The notes under the pieces are model-generated. The model was not told where the DNA came from and did not search any database. It saw only the letters and a list, made by a program, of their open reading frames with translations. Shown here piece by piece: positions 37,543-49,084 of a stretch of 64,000 bases of DNA. Source of the stretch: Aphrophora alni (lineage: Eukaryota > Arthropoda > Insecta > Hemiptera > Aphrophoridae); the NCBI GenBank assembly GCA_963513935.1, contig OY740770.1, positions 89,712,198-89,776,197 of the forward strand, given 5' to 3'. Position numbers and translations under genes: made by a program. Position 1 is the stretch's first letter, and every line of letters starts with the position of its first letter.

Positions 37543-37550
37543 TATTTATA
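37543..37550 (-). promoter_or_regulatory. TATA box
   Basis: TATAAATA on the minus strand, preceded by CCC, correctly spaced from the candidate first exon. Confidence 0.4.
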
Positions 37551-37846
37551 GGGTACGTTAAGAGTAGGGCTAAAGTTGTTTTCAGAGGAAAAGATATGTC
37601 TAAAAAAAGTTCTAAAATAATTTGTTTAAAGGCTACAAAATTTGTTAATATTAAAATAACGTTTTAATTGTTCACTTTCTTCAATAATTGACACAATCAC
37701 AAAATGATGATTAATTAGTAAAGGCGCAATTCCACTAAGGCACTGTAACTGAGTCACTGCACAACTTTACTGTGAGTCAAGCCATTGAATACTTAGGAAG
37801 CACGGCTGGAGCTCGGCTCTACCTGCGAGAGACTAAAGAATCTGCT

Positions 37847-37871
37847 GGACCGGAAGCTAACCTTCCGGTCC
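37847..37871. repeat. perfect 10-bp hairpin
   Basis: GGACCGGAAG and its exact complement separated by CTAAC, inside a GC-richer patch (37720-37880). Function unknown. Confidence 0.7.
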
Positions 37872-38096
37872 ATATGTTAGAACTACAAAAATAAAACGAA
37901 AATGTTATATTGCTAGTCTACAGTAATTTGTTTGGGATACCGATGAACTACCGGTAACAGAAATACAACACCGGGGGGGGGGGGGGGTTAGGAAATAGGA
38001 GATACAAAATTATAGTTTATTCCCACGTTCTAATAATAGAACGGCCCAACGATTCCTAAAATTTGGAGAGTGAATCGCTCTCCCACTCTCAGTTAT

Positions 38097-38210
<114 letters not shown>

Positions 38211-39017
38211 GCAAGCAAGCACACTCAAAAAATCAACGTTTTCAGAATATCTTTCCGATCATGAATCAAATTACTTCTTTCCATAAACAATACGTTTGCC
38301 AAATTTAGTCATAATCGGTCAAAAACTATGAAGAATGAAAAATACTCGTAGACGAAAAATCGGTTAAAAATAAGCAAACATTTGATAAAATCAAAAGAAA
38401 TTGCCATCCAATATAATATTTTTAACCAGGGAACTTAATCATTTATAAAAATAACAATGGTTTTACCACATTTGCTAGGAATTTAACAATAAACATACGA
38501 GGTAGAATGAAAATGATGAAAAATTGGTCAAAAATAGAATAGAAAACAATCTTCCGATTACTCGGTTTTCTTGTGACAACAACAATTGGCTAGCTGACGA
38601 GTCAAATATTATCCATTTCTACTCCTTCCTTCCGTTCTAATGGTAGCTCACTGCCAGACAGTGTAGACTGTAGAGTATAAACGTTTACATAAGTTTTAAA
38701 AACATAAAACGTTTTATAAATGTTTTGTATCTTTTTTTAATGAATAATGTTTATCCCCTACTAACGGGGATTCTAACCGAAATTAGTATTTTAATTAAAT
38801 AGTAGGTTTTCAATTACATTATTGTTTGTATGTAATCATATTTTTGAAAGAAATATATTTCAGAAACAGTTTACAAGTGTAGCCTACTTTCATAAGTTAG
38901 GTGTTTTATTTTCGTTGAATAGTTTAAATTCGATACTTTGGCGCACCTATATGTTTAAAAAAAAATTGAGTTGGAATATTGCAAACAGTATTGAAAGTAG
39001 TGCCTTTTACCTGTAAA

Positions 39018-39075
39018 CCGTGGCGGATCCAGTGAGGGGCGATTGGATGGATCGCGCCCCCCCCCCGTTAGCAAA
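39018..39075. mobile_element. possible one-ended TIR element fragment
   Basis: A GTGGCGGATCCAG end followed by G- and C-runs resembles the ends of the elements at 28277-28457 and 39202-39524. No matching opposite end was found. Confidence 0.3.
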
Positions 39076-39201
39076 AAAAAAGTTAATATAGAAATTACAA
39101 GTAAGTAAAGTAAAATACGACTATGCTGCAATACTGTATACAAGGAAAACTAAAGACGTTCTAAAGTCGGTAGTATATTGTCAAATGAAGTACTCAGTGA
39201 T

Positions 39202-39524
39202 CAGTGCCGGATCTACAAATTGAGGGCCTCCAGCAAAATTTCTCCAAGGGCCCCTTGAGCAGACATGGATAGAGGGAAGGAGGGAACCGTACACAATTTA
39301 AGTGTAAAACGTTTAGAAATTAACACTTAATCTCTTTTCTTACACTTATTTAAATTATAACTTTTGTGTTAAAAACCTTTTCTGCCACTGCTTGAACTCA
39401 ATATTTTATATATATTTTTTATTTTAGCCTCATTTATTTTTTGAGTAGAGGACCTTTGGGCCCCTAAGGGCCCGCCCCCCCCCCCCCGAATTGCGGGGTT
39501 TCGCGGGGTCTAGATCCGGCCATG
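39202..39524. mobile_element. non-autonomous hAT-like element with 8-bp TSD
   Basis: The termini CAGTGCCGGATCTA and, inverted, CATGGCCGGATCTA bound 323 bp. They are flanked by a perfect 8-bp duplication TCAGTGAT (39194-39201 and 39525-39532). An 8-bp TSD and CA-starting termini are hallmarks of the hAT superfamily. The interior contains GGGCCCC-type palindromic blocks near both ends and no coding sequence. Confidence 0.8.
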
Positions 39525-39532
39525 TCAGTGAT

Positions 39533-42500
39533 ATGAAAGCTTATTTGCGAAATAGCGCTAAGGTACAGAGGTAGGCGAGCTAATGGCTAACCTGATATTC
39601 GTAGACATAGAACACGTAGGCCTACGAAAACGTCACGGAAGGTCGACGGCGCCGGTGGCGATAAGGCGGTCTGTTTGTGTTGAGTTGATTGAGTGACAGT
39701 ACTTTTGTAGGCTTACATGTTCAGTGTTATGTTTCTTATATGATAACGTTTGTTTAGTTTGAGCATTAGACTGTCGTGCCTCATGATCGTTGAGTTAATT
39801 GTTGATAAATTGTTGATTAGATAATACTTGATCATAATACTATGTAATCAATTTCGGGCACAAATCGGTAAAATAATGTACTAAATCCAAATTTGTTAAC
39901 ATTTCATTGCGATTCAGCCGATTTAATTTCATGATTTTTTTTATCTATGAAATAGACTATTTAAACTAACTATAAATGTTTATCTAGACAATCTCAAAAC
40001 CAACCCCTCACTTCTCCAACCATCAAATGTCAACCGATTCTTACTTCATAGAGCACAAGTTTATTTGTTGTTAAAATTATATAATATTTGTAATGCAATT
40101 TTCCCTTTTCTGTTCAAATATATATTCTTTTACTGCCACAGTAAAAATATAAATACCATATTGTTCGTCATTAACAAATAAAAGTTTCACTCTCTTGTAA
40201 TTGTTTTATAAGGTTAACAAGTTTTCAATATATACGACTTTAACATTTTAAAATGGAAATCATTTTCAAATCTCGTGTAAAACGTTACATGAAAAATGCG
40301 TTTATCAAATCTGAACTCAATATCATATATATTTCTAAAGTTATAATGTTATTTTATTTTTATAAAATGGTGGATATTCGAAAACTAAGCACGATAGGAT
40401 TATCCTACATGTTATAATTATAGCATTTAATGTATATATTGTCGTACTTAATCTGTTCTATTGTACTGTACTATTGAACTTTTGATTGTTCTGAAATTTG
40501 ATTAAGTAATTTCAACTTATTTGTCACAAACGTTTCTTTTGGATGAGTTCGATACAGTTGTCAAAGAATTCTGATGATATTTAACCGTTTTTTTAAATTC
40601 AATGTTTAATATAAATTACTAAATCCATAATAAATCGAGAAATCGGAAAAGCTTTGAACCGATTTTTGGGGTTTCAAAACTCTGGCGAATTGAGTAGCTC
40701 GCGTAATTTTTGTTCAGTTTTCTTCAAATTGTTTAACATATCTTAAAACGAAGTTAGATAAAATATATTTTGTTATTGACTGTTGGTCTCTTTAACTTCG
40801 ATAAATAAAATATTTGTCAAAAAAAATCAACTATTTTAAGGCAAAATGTTTTTACGTTTTTCACAAATTGCAGAACAGTATTTTTTGTAAAGGTAAAATG
40901 TGTAAATATTTGATTAAACAATTCCTTGTAAACATCTTAGTTTAGTTCAGTTGAAGCTGGATGTGTTTTTTTTAGTAACACTCCTAACAAGCTCAGTGTG
41001 TTCCAATGAAGGAAGAACTACTTCCTGGCACAATTATTCAAATGTCGATGAGTAACCTATAGGCTTACATGTGAACAAACCAACTGTAGAACGGAAATAT
41101 AGTTTATTCTCTGATGAGATGATAATTGTGAATAACATGCGTCCGTGATTCTGTTTTGGATGTGGGCTGGGGGGGGGGGTGTTTTTCTGTTCTTGTAAAA
41201 CTGCAACCTCTATTATTTTCACGGTGTCTCATTATTGTATTTTCAACATTGTCCTATTTAACACGAATCTTAAAAACAACAAACGTACTTTCTTTGTTAA
41301 ATCGTAATTAATTTAGTATTATAAATAGCCTTTCCTAAGTAAATTGAAATCTTTAGGCTTATTAAAAAAAAATAACGAGATTTAGATTCGAACCAACTAC
41401 CTAAGATTTAGAAAAACAAAGATTAATATAGTTCCTCTATATAATAAAAATAAAGTCTTCTTTAGACTTCACTCTGGCTGTCTATCTTTCCGTTTTCAGG
41501 ATAATATTGTGAACTAGGGAAATTACCAAATTTGTGCTTTAACTAATAACTACAGTACTGTAATTCATTTATTGAAAAAATGAAATAAATATAAGACACC
41601 ACAATTAAAGATCCTTTACGAAAGTGCTATCCTTCTGCGGCAAAGAAGCCTATAACTTTGACCATACATAGGTTATTAAAATAAGTTATTGGAATTTTTG
41701 AGTTCTCCAATATTCTGCTCGAGTTGTTGAATAGCTATATTACGATTTATTGTTTAAAAACTTTGAAATATTTTCCAGGACTTCTTCAACTTTAACGTGA
41801 GGTAATTTGTTGTGCCTCCCACCTCCCACTCATCCATTTTAAATTTAGTACTTTAAAAAAAATTCCTTACCTATATAACACTCTTAAAGTGTGCTTCAAT
41901 ATATACATACACACAAACTTTCTTATTTAACAAGAAACAGTTCTTAGACAAAGTTCGTTATTGTTTTGATCCATTCACTTGTTTACAATTAATATGTAAC
42001 AGAAGTAATATTAATTATCTTAATTAAAAAATGGCATCGTTATTACTAAGAAAATCAAGATTCCTAAAATGTAAAAGGTATACTCTATTTTTAATTGTTG
42101 GCAATATGAATTGGGATAGTGTTCGCTTTCTTTAAGTCTAAAGGAATTTTAAAAACAATGATTTTCCCGAAAAGATAAAACGTCAGGCTCATTTAAAATA
42201 TATTTAAAAATGTCTCTTAGTGTCATAAAACTAAGAGAGGCTAGGTTAGTCTTAACGCCCTGGCTACCTGTACCTCAACATAGCAGTTAAGACAAAATAA
42301 TTCCTGATAATGAGAGAGCTGTAATGGTCAGTCGCAATATTTTTATAAAACATAAATTACAGACTACCGTAGAAACCTTTCTATCAAACCTTTCTATTTC
42401 CTAAAATAAATTTTAGTTTTATTTATGTTACAAATTCACACACACATATAAAAGAAAACAAAGATATACATTTTCGGTTTAAAAGACAAATTTTTACGTC

Positions 42501-44587
42501 AGTCGTGAATTCTTTCCTAGCCATTTATAATTTTTAACAGTTTAAGAAGTCAGTTTCTTTCGATTGAGTACATCAATAACAGTTATTACAATCCACCTCA
42601 ATGTAAATACGGTAAACGGTAATTTTTTGGCAAATTTTTGGCAATCTATAATCACAAATCCTTAATATTTTTAGTAAAAGGATATAGGTTTTAAATTCGA
42701 TCCTGACCATTCTGTTCCGGTTAAACCAAAGTTCTGTGGAAAGAAGTATTTATTCCATAACAATAATAATTATAACCTTAAACGGTCCTAATGTGCGATA
42801 ACTTTTAGTTGAAACTTAAGCGTTTTAAATATTGTGCTGAAATTTGATAATGTCTCAATAATATGTGTTTAAAATAATAATGAAATATAAATGTCCAAAA
42901 TTTAAAAGATTAGGATTAAAATTGGATTTAATTTTTATTATTGAAATATTTTCATACTGATTGTATTGAATTTTTGTATAAATGTAATTGCACTGCATTA
43001 TAGACAACAGATACTAGGCATTGGAGACATTAGTCTAAAACCGTTAACAAAACTTTTAGTTTCTTTTATAGATCAACACACTGTAGCCCCTTTGTTTTAT
43101 TAGGGGCAGAGGCTACCTGAACGACTACTAGACTGCTAATTTTGCAGCTTGGTCAATTTTTATGTCTACAATCAATGAAACATGAAGTAATACAACAAAA
43201 TATAATGTTAGGTAAACTCTAAACATATACTCAATAATAAACATAAACTCTTGATGTTAGATCAATTGGACGATGATCATAGATCATATCTGATTGACGT
43301 TTATGCAACCGGCCACTACATACCGGCCACCAAGTCAATGCTAAATATTACAAGGAAAGAAGATTTGTAGCATTATTTCGTAAAAATTTGGTATCTAGCC
43401 CTCATAATTAGTTATAGATTTGGTTGTTAATACATTTTCCTAAGTAGGCCTTTGTCGTTTAAAATAGAAATTTCAATATATTTATTAATTAATTTTATAT
43501 TATATAAATGTTATACTAATCAATGTTATATAATATATTTTTAATATCTCCAAAAAGTTTACATTTCTACTGTGTCTTTAGAATATACACATTTTGTCTG
43601 AATAGAGATAAATTTATACGAAGAAAAACTACAATCTCAATCTCTCTTTTTTTAAAAGTAGAAATGTCTTTCAAATTTTTATTAATAGATTACCATAGGG
43701 CAAAAAAAGAGATAGTAACAACAGATAGTAGAAAGTGTAGAGTCAGGTAGTGTAGTTCGGTACAAAATGTGAATAAAAAATGTACCATCGACGTTAAGTC
43801 ACATTCAGTTGCAGAGATAGTCCGATGTAGCGACCATGATTTGAAGTTATTGTTTTTTTAAATGCGGTCAATATAATTACAAGTATTACTATAAAACTAC
43901 AGTCAATATAAACTACAGTCATGAAACGTATGTCAAGTAGTGTGTATCTTTAGACAAGTGGTTTGGAGTTGTAAAGTTTGTTTGCTTTAAATAGGTTATG
44001 TATTGTCTGGTATTGTCAGATAGTTACTCTATAAACACAGGGTATTGTAAATTTAGTCCAGTATTATCAGAGTAGAGAACAGCTGTTTTCACAAACTCCC
44101 TCTTTTCTTCAGAGTTAAATTATTATTATTTTTACTTTCTCACATAAACTTAATATAGAGGAAATTATGTTAATGAAGTAGATCAAGACAGACATACGCT
44201 GAATATATGTAGACGTGTTGCGTTTGTTCATTAACGTAAATGGCTATAGACTAATGGTCAGAGATTAGATAAACATATATTTTGTTAAAATTTATAGCTT
44301 TCATATAGTGGACCGAAAGTATGATTTTTATTAAAGTATGAATTTATACATTTACTTTTTACATAAGATATAAAAATAAGTTAATTTTGTATAAACAGTT
44401 TGTTCGGCTAAATAACAGCTTTGTGCTGCGGCTCAAAACTCCCAACAATGGCGTTCAGCTTTTAGGCGTAAAAATAATATTTTTCCGGTCATGCCCCCGA
44501 ATTGCTTAATATACTTATACATTATGACAGTGTAAAGATCTTAAGATTGCCTTTGGTATTATTTCTTCATGTTTCTCATTACAGTTG
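39533..44587. other. long stretch without recognised genes
   Basis: A GC-richer patch at 39540-39720 (around GGTCGACGGCGCCGG) could be a promoter or 5' exon but lacks a clear ATG-donor pair. The remaining sequence is AT-rich. The open frames at 41034-41222 (-) and 43523-43750 (+) have no support. A duplicated ACCGGCCAC word occurs at 43308-43330. Confidence 0.4.
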
Positions 44588-44873
44588 TTTCACCGATCAT
44601 TGCGGCATCATCAGGTGAAAATTACAGAACATTAAACAAATTACGTACATTAACACAAACACTGGACATTTAGATTGGTTTCTGTTCAACATTGTCAAAG
44701 CAGCAAGAAGATGGGTCATTTTCATTTAAATTTTAATAAATTGACGTTCTAGAAAAGAAGCCAATTTTGTGTCCAATGTTTGTGTTAGTGTACATATAAT
44801 TGTTGGTGTACATATATTGTGTTGTGTAATGCCGTGTAATTTTCACCTGATGATGTCACATTTATCGGTGAAA
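44588..44873. repeat. inverted pair with conserved TTTCACC hairpins, family B
   Basis: The left arm (minus orientation) and right arm (plus orientation) share GTGTTTGTGTTA and then TGTAATTTTCACCTGATGAT. Each ends in a hairpin whose stem is TTTCACC/GGTGAAA (44588-44620 and 44841-44873), while the loops differ. A CTGATGA word and GAAAC are also present, as in hammerhead ribozymes, but stem II would be weak, so a simple hairpin is the safer reading. Confidence 0.6.
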
Positions 44874-44962
44874 CAGCCACACAAATTAATTCTATTATTT
44901 TAATTCTTTAATTTGTTTGTTTTTGTTTATATATGTGAATTATGCTTGTGTGCACTTTTTTA

Positions 44963-45782
44963 ATATACTGTATACACTATATAAAAAAATATCCTGTCAA
45001 ATGTATTCAAAAGTTAATACTGTAAAATGTTGTGATGGATAGGATGGGCTGGGCAAGTAATACAATGGCGTTAGTAAATAATTTAAATTGTTATTAATGT
45101 ACTTATACTGTATACACTTTATTAAAAAATATCCTGTCAAATGCATTCAAAAGTTAACACTGTAAAATGATGTGATGGCTAGGCTGGGCTAAGCAGGTAA
45201 GACAATGGCGTTAGTAAATAATTTAAATTGTTATTAATGTACTTATACTGTATACACTATATTAAAAAATATCCTGTCAAATGCATTCAAAAGTTAACAA
45301 TGTATGTAAAATGATGTGATGGCTGGGCTGGGCAAGTAATACAATGGCGTTAGAAATTAATTTAAATTTTTATAAATGTACTTATACTGTATACACTATA
45401 TTAAAAAATATCTTGTCAAATACATTCAAAAATAAACACTGTAAAATGATGTGATGTTTAGGCTGGGCTGGGCAAGTAGTACAATGGCGTTAGAAATAAT
45501 TAAAATATTTATAAATGTACTTATACTGTATACACTATATTAAAAAATATCCTGTCAAATGCATTCAAAAGTTAACACTGTAAAATGATGTGATGGCTAG
45601 GCTGGGGTGGGCAAGTAAGACAATGGCGTTAGTAAATAATTTAAATATTTAAAAATGTACTTATACTGTATACACTATTTTAAAAAAATCCTGTCAAATG
45701 CATTCAAAAGTTAATACTGTAAAATGTTGTAATGGCTAGGCTGGGTTGGGCAAATAATAAAATGGCATGGGTAAATAATTTA
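44963..45782. repeat. satellite-like tandem array, 140-bp unit, six copies
   Basis: Units recur every 139-140 bp, each with ATACTGTATACACTAT, CCTGTCAAATGCATTC, AAAAGTTAA, GGCTGGGC and AATGGCGTTAG in order. The last unit is cut off at about 45782, where unrelated DNA begins. A seventh unit lies at 46265-46395. Confidence 0.95.
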
Positions 45783-46264
45783 GGGAATTTTATACAAAAA
45801 TTTTATCATGGAAGACTAAAGAAGGAACAGAAGATGATGAATAAGATTTCTTTTGTAACTACCGACAAAAAAAAATTGTTAAATTTGACAAATACCGTAA
45901 TGAATCAATAAATTTATATTTGAATTTTTTTTTAGTTTGTTATTGATGAAGCTTACCTTTTAAATTATTTATATATTAAAAATATTTGAAAAAAAGCATT
46001 TAAAAAATTAAAACCTAAATATTTACTAAATGAGTGGAAAAAGGGAATAACTTTTAAAAATGTAACTTAAAATATTCTTGTGGGGATAAGGTAAAATAAA
46101 ATGTTCTAATGGTAATGTATAATCATTGTCCATGTAGCGATAAACATTTTTCATGTGCAAAGTTTTTTTATAACTAGACTATAACAATTACTACGAAGTT
46201 TTTTTAGTTTCCTGAAAAATTGTATTCCAGTGAGTTATTCCCTTTTTCCACTCAGTGGTTCAAT
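45783..46264. other. insertion inside the 140-bp array
   Basis: About 480 bp of unrelated AT-rich DNA separates the sixth and seventh array units. The TIR element at 46029-46256 forms its right half. The left half has no identified end. Confidence 0.6.
46029..46256. mobile_element. MITE-like TIR element
   Basis: Terminal inverted repeats of about 21 bp (GAGTGGAAAAAGGGAATAAC near 46032 and its complement ending near 46254) bound some 225 bp of AT-rich non-coding DNA. No convincing target duplication was seen. The element sits just before array unit seven. Confidence 0.65.
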
Positions 46265-46395
46265 TGATGTACTTATACTGTATACACTATATTAAATAAA
46301 TCCTGTCAAATGCATTCAAAAGTTATTAGGCCTACTGTAAAATGTTGTGATGAGTAGGCTAGGCTAGGCCAGTAGTACAATGGGGTTAGTAAATA
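46265..46395. repeat. seventh unit of the 140-bp array
   Basis: Carries the same ordered blocks as the main array, with AGGCTAGGCTAGG in place of GGCTGGGC and a few other changes. Confidence 0.9.
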
Positions 46396-47070
46396 ATAAT
46401 TTCATTTCGCACTTGCTTAGAATAAAAAAAAATAAATATCACAAACTGGAGTTTTTATTGTATAGGTTTTATTTTATTGTGGAGTTTTTATTTTATAGAC
46501 ATTGTTATATTGTATAACACTTGCCTTATATTACAAAAAAAACTAATTTTTTATTTATGGTCAAATTAAGTCATTTATTTAATAGTATTGGTATTTATTT
46601 TTTATTTAATACATTTTCGAAGGTTAAAATTATGGACTTGAAATAAAATATTAGATATATATTATATATATTCAATGTTGGAAGTAATTTTATATAAGTA
46701 ATTTTGGTAAACCAAACTCTAATAAATATATATAGGCCTAAAGAATATAGTATATAATTTCTTGTTATGAATGTAAATTATAGGATAATTAGTTTTAAAG
46801 GAAAGAAAACTGAATTTTTGATCTAATGACAGTAATTAATAAAACAAATTCAAAAAGTGATTTATTTAAACGACTTTTTTTTTAAATAATAAGTACGTGA
46901 ACGTTAAATTTTTATTATTTAATTTTAATTCGAATAAGAATATGGAATTTTACGCAATTTTTTTCCCAAGTAATATCAGCATGAAATTAATATAATCCAA
47001 AAAAACAATAAATAAAAAAAAAAAAGTTAAATAACGTAATGGTAAATAAATAAGTATAAATCAGAAAGTT
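46396..47070. other. AT-rich stretch, nothing recognised
   Basis: No open frames of interest, RNA genes or repeats apart from short A-runs. Confidence 0.6.
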
Positions 47071-47187
47071 TATCTGCGAGCATAACATTCCTGCCGTGTC
47101 ATCTACAAGCACGACTTTTCTGCCTTCTTTCATCTACGTGCATGCTATTCTCGCCGCGGCGGCAGAAATGTCATGCTCGTCGAACTA
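47071..47187. repeat. hairpin cassette, three direct units plus one inverted (copy 2)
   Basis: Three direct units (GAGCATAACATTCCTGCC, AAGCACGACTTTTCTGCC, GTGCATGCTATTCTCGCC), spaced by ATCTAC-type linkers, are followed by an inverted unit GGCAGAAATGTCATGCTCGT. A (TA)n array abuts the right end. The architecture parallels 25792-25905. Confidence 0.65.
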
Positions 47188-47208
47188 TATATATATATAT
47201 ATATATAT
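47188..47208. repeat. (TA)n microsatellite
   Basis: Short TA run adjoining the hairpin cassette. Confidence 0.85.
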
Positions 47209-47312
47209 AATAATGAAGTATTTAAAGAAAAATGAACTATACGATTTAGAAAAAAAAAATAGTAAAATTTAATTTAGCTAGACCGGAAAGGAAATTTATG
47301 GCAATACTCCCC

Positions 47313-47316
<4 letters not shown>

Positions 47317-47367
<51 letters not shown>
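47317..47367. repeat. (TA)n microsatellite
   Basis: About 25 TA units. Confidence 0.95.
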
Positions 47368-47370
<3 letters not shown>

Positions 47371-47570
47371 AGTCGAAGATTGCTTATTAGTATTTAAAAC
47401 GTGAAATTATTAATTCCAAGCCGATTACACCACTAGAAACCCAAAATTCACATTCCCCTCTACTACCATTTGCAGCGCGTAACGAGAAGTTTGGTCTGTT
47501 AACTCGTGAACTTCATAGGGTTTGGTTTGGTTTGAGTGTGAGCGTGAGTCAAGGTTGCAGATCTTTTAGC

Positions 47571-47614
47571 ATGGGGCCTAATAGCAGTGAGTGTCAGCCT
47601 GGACCGGAAACTAG
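47571..47614 (+). CDS. candidate first coding exon
   Basis: After about 100 bp of GC-richer sequence resembling a 5' UTR, an ATG opens 14 codons (MGPNSSECQPGPET) that run into a donor-like CTAG|GTAATT at 47615. The composition stands out from its surroundings, and NSS is a potential N-glycosylation site. No downstream exon could be identified in the window and no TATA box is obvious, so this remains a weak candidate. Chance is a real alternative given the length. Confidence 0.25.
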
Positions 47615-48256
47615 GTAATTGTACACACACTATCATCCATCAATGATCCTCGTTTACATGGTAAATTATTATTCGTATACTAAACTAAATGTTATACAAT
47701 ATTTGTTAGGAGGTCGACTCTAATAACTCAGTGGTTCTTACGTAATATAAATGGACCAAAATGGTCGAATAGCCATCACGTCGTGTCAATTTTATTACAG
47801 TTTGTACCTCAGGCAAAACGCTTGGGTCAAAGACCCACCCTGATTTTCTATAATATCGAAATGTTAAGATTATGTTTTTTAGTGTTATATTATCTAAAAT
47901 GTAAATTAATGATAATGTTTAATTTAATGTTATGATTTATTAAAAATATTGTATTTTACGTATTGATATTTTTGCTTTTATTTACCAACCTAATAAAATG
48001 TTTGATTTTTTTTACCATATATACTTTTATTTATCAAGGAAATTTATAATTTAAGTTCCAATACTATCGTTATCATTGAAATACCTGCATAAACAATTCT
48101 AATTTTCAATATTTGATTATGGTACAGATTTGCACAAAGTATTTTAAACAAATAAGGTCTTCAATACATCAAAGCCTAAAGTAAACTTTTAACTTTTCCG
48201 ACAAATTTGTTAACATTTATTTTAAAAGAAGTCTGATGTTTAGCATGAAGGGATTC

Positions 48257-48320
48257 AACTTGCTGTATTCTTGTCACGGAGCTTCTACAAACTTTGCATA
48301 CTAATTTATACAGAAACACT
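48257..48320. repeat. short dispersed repeat (pair with 17707-17770)
   Basis: Shares GTATTCTTGTCACG, TTCTAC and CTTTGCATA in order with the copy at 17707. Confidence 0.45.
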
Positions 48321-49027
48321 TGACCCATTATATACAACTTTATCAGTATATGTCAAAAGTTATTTAACAACTTGTTATTTTGTGTTAATTTAATTATAAA
48401 TATAACAACACTATGACATAGAATGTAAAATGACAAACAAATATTTGTCAACCTTATTGTATAAAATCAACCTAAAGACAAATAGCAAAATAGCTAAAAT
48501 AAAAATTTTAAGTAGTAAATAATTATAACACGACAGGTGTAATAATACCTTATTTTCAACTATTCCTATAATTATTGGCTAATAAAATTTTATATTGTGG
48601 ATATGGATAATTCATTTTATAAATTACTATTTTATCATGTAACTATTTACCCATCTAAAGAAATGACTAATAAAAACATCCCTTAATAACATAAAATTAT
48701 AAGTTGAAATATAGCATCATACATCTATTGTTTCATATTTGTAAAATAAAATAAAATAATTTATATATTGTAAGATTATGAATGTATTTAATAACGAAAG
48801 ATATATTTTTCAATTATTACCATATCTGCAAACAATTTACTTTTTAATATTTCATATATTTTTGATACCATAATGTTAATAATGTTTTGGAATTTACAAA
48901 AAAAAAGTGTTAATAATTATTATGTCAAACATCAACTTTAATAAGAACTGTAAGATACGCATATTCTATCAACTTCACAAGAGAGGAGAAATAGTTATCC
49001 TACCAATTACAACATATAACATACTAA

Positions 49028-49029
<2 letters not shown>

Positions 49030-49081
<52 letters not shown>
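49030..49081. repeat. (TA)n microsatellite
   Basis: About 26 TA units. Confidence 0.95.

Positions 49082-49084
<3 letters not shown>

Noticed and set aside
37722..37745. CAATTCCACTAAGGCAC resembling the PLE-tail motif
   Set aside because: Matches only about half of the motif and has no adjacent inverted repeat.
41106..41130. CTGATGAG word suggesting a hammerhead ribozyme
   Set aside because: No GAAA at the required distance and no stem II.
41360..41410. tRNA-like B box GGTTCGAATCT on the minus strand
   Set aside because: No matching A box or cloverleaf could be formed around it. It may be a SINE relic but is unsupported.
44963..45782. CRISPR-like array
   Set aside because: The whole 140-bp unit repeats, without short repeats and unique spacers, and the context is eukaryotic. 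It is a satellite-type array.
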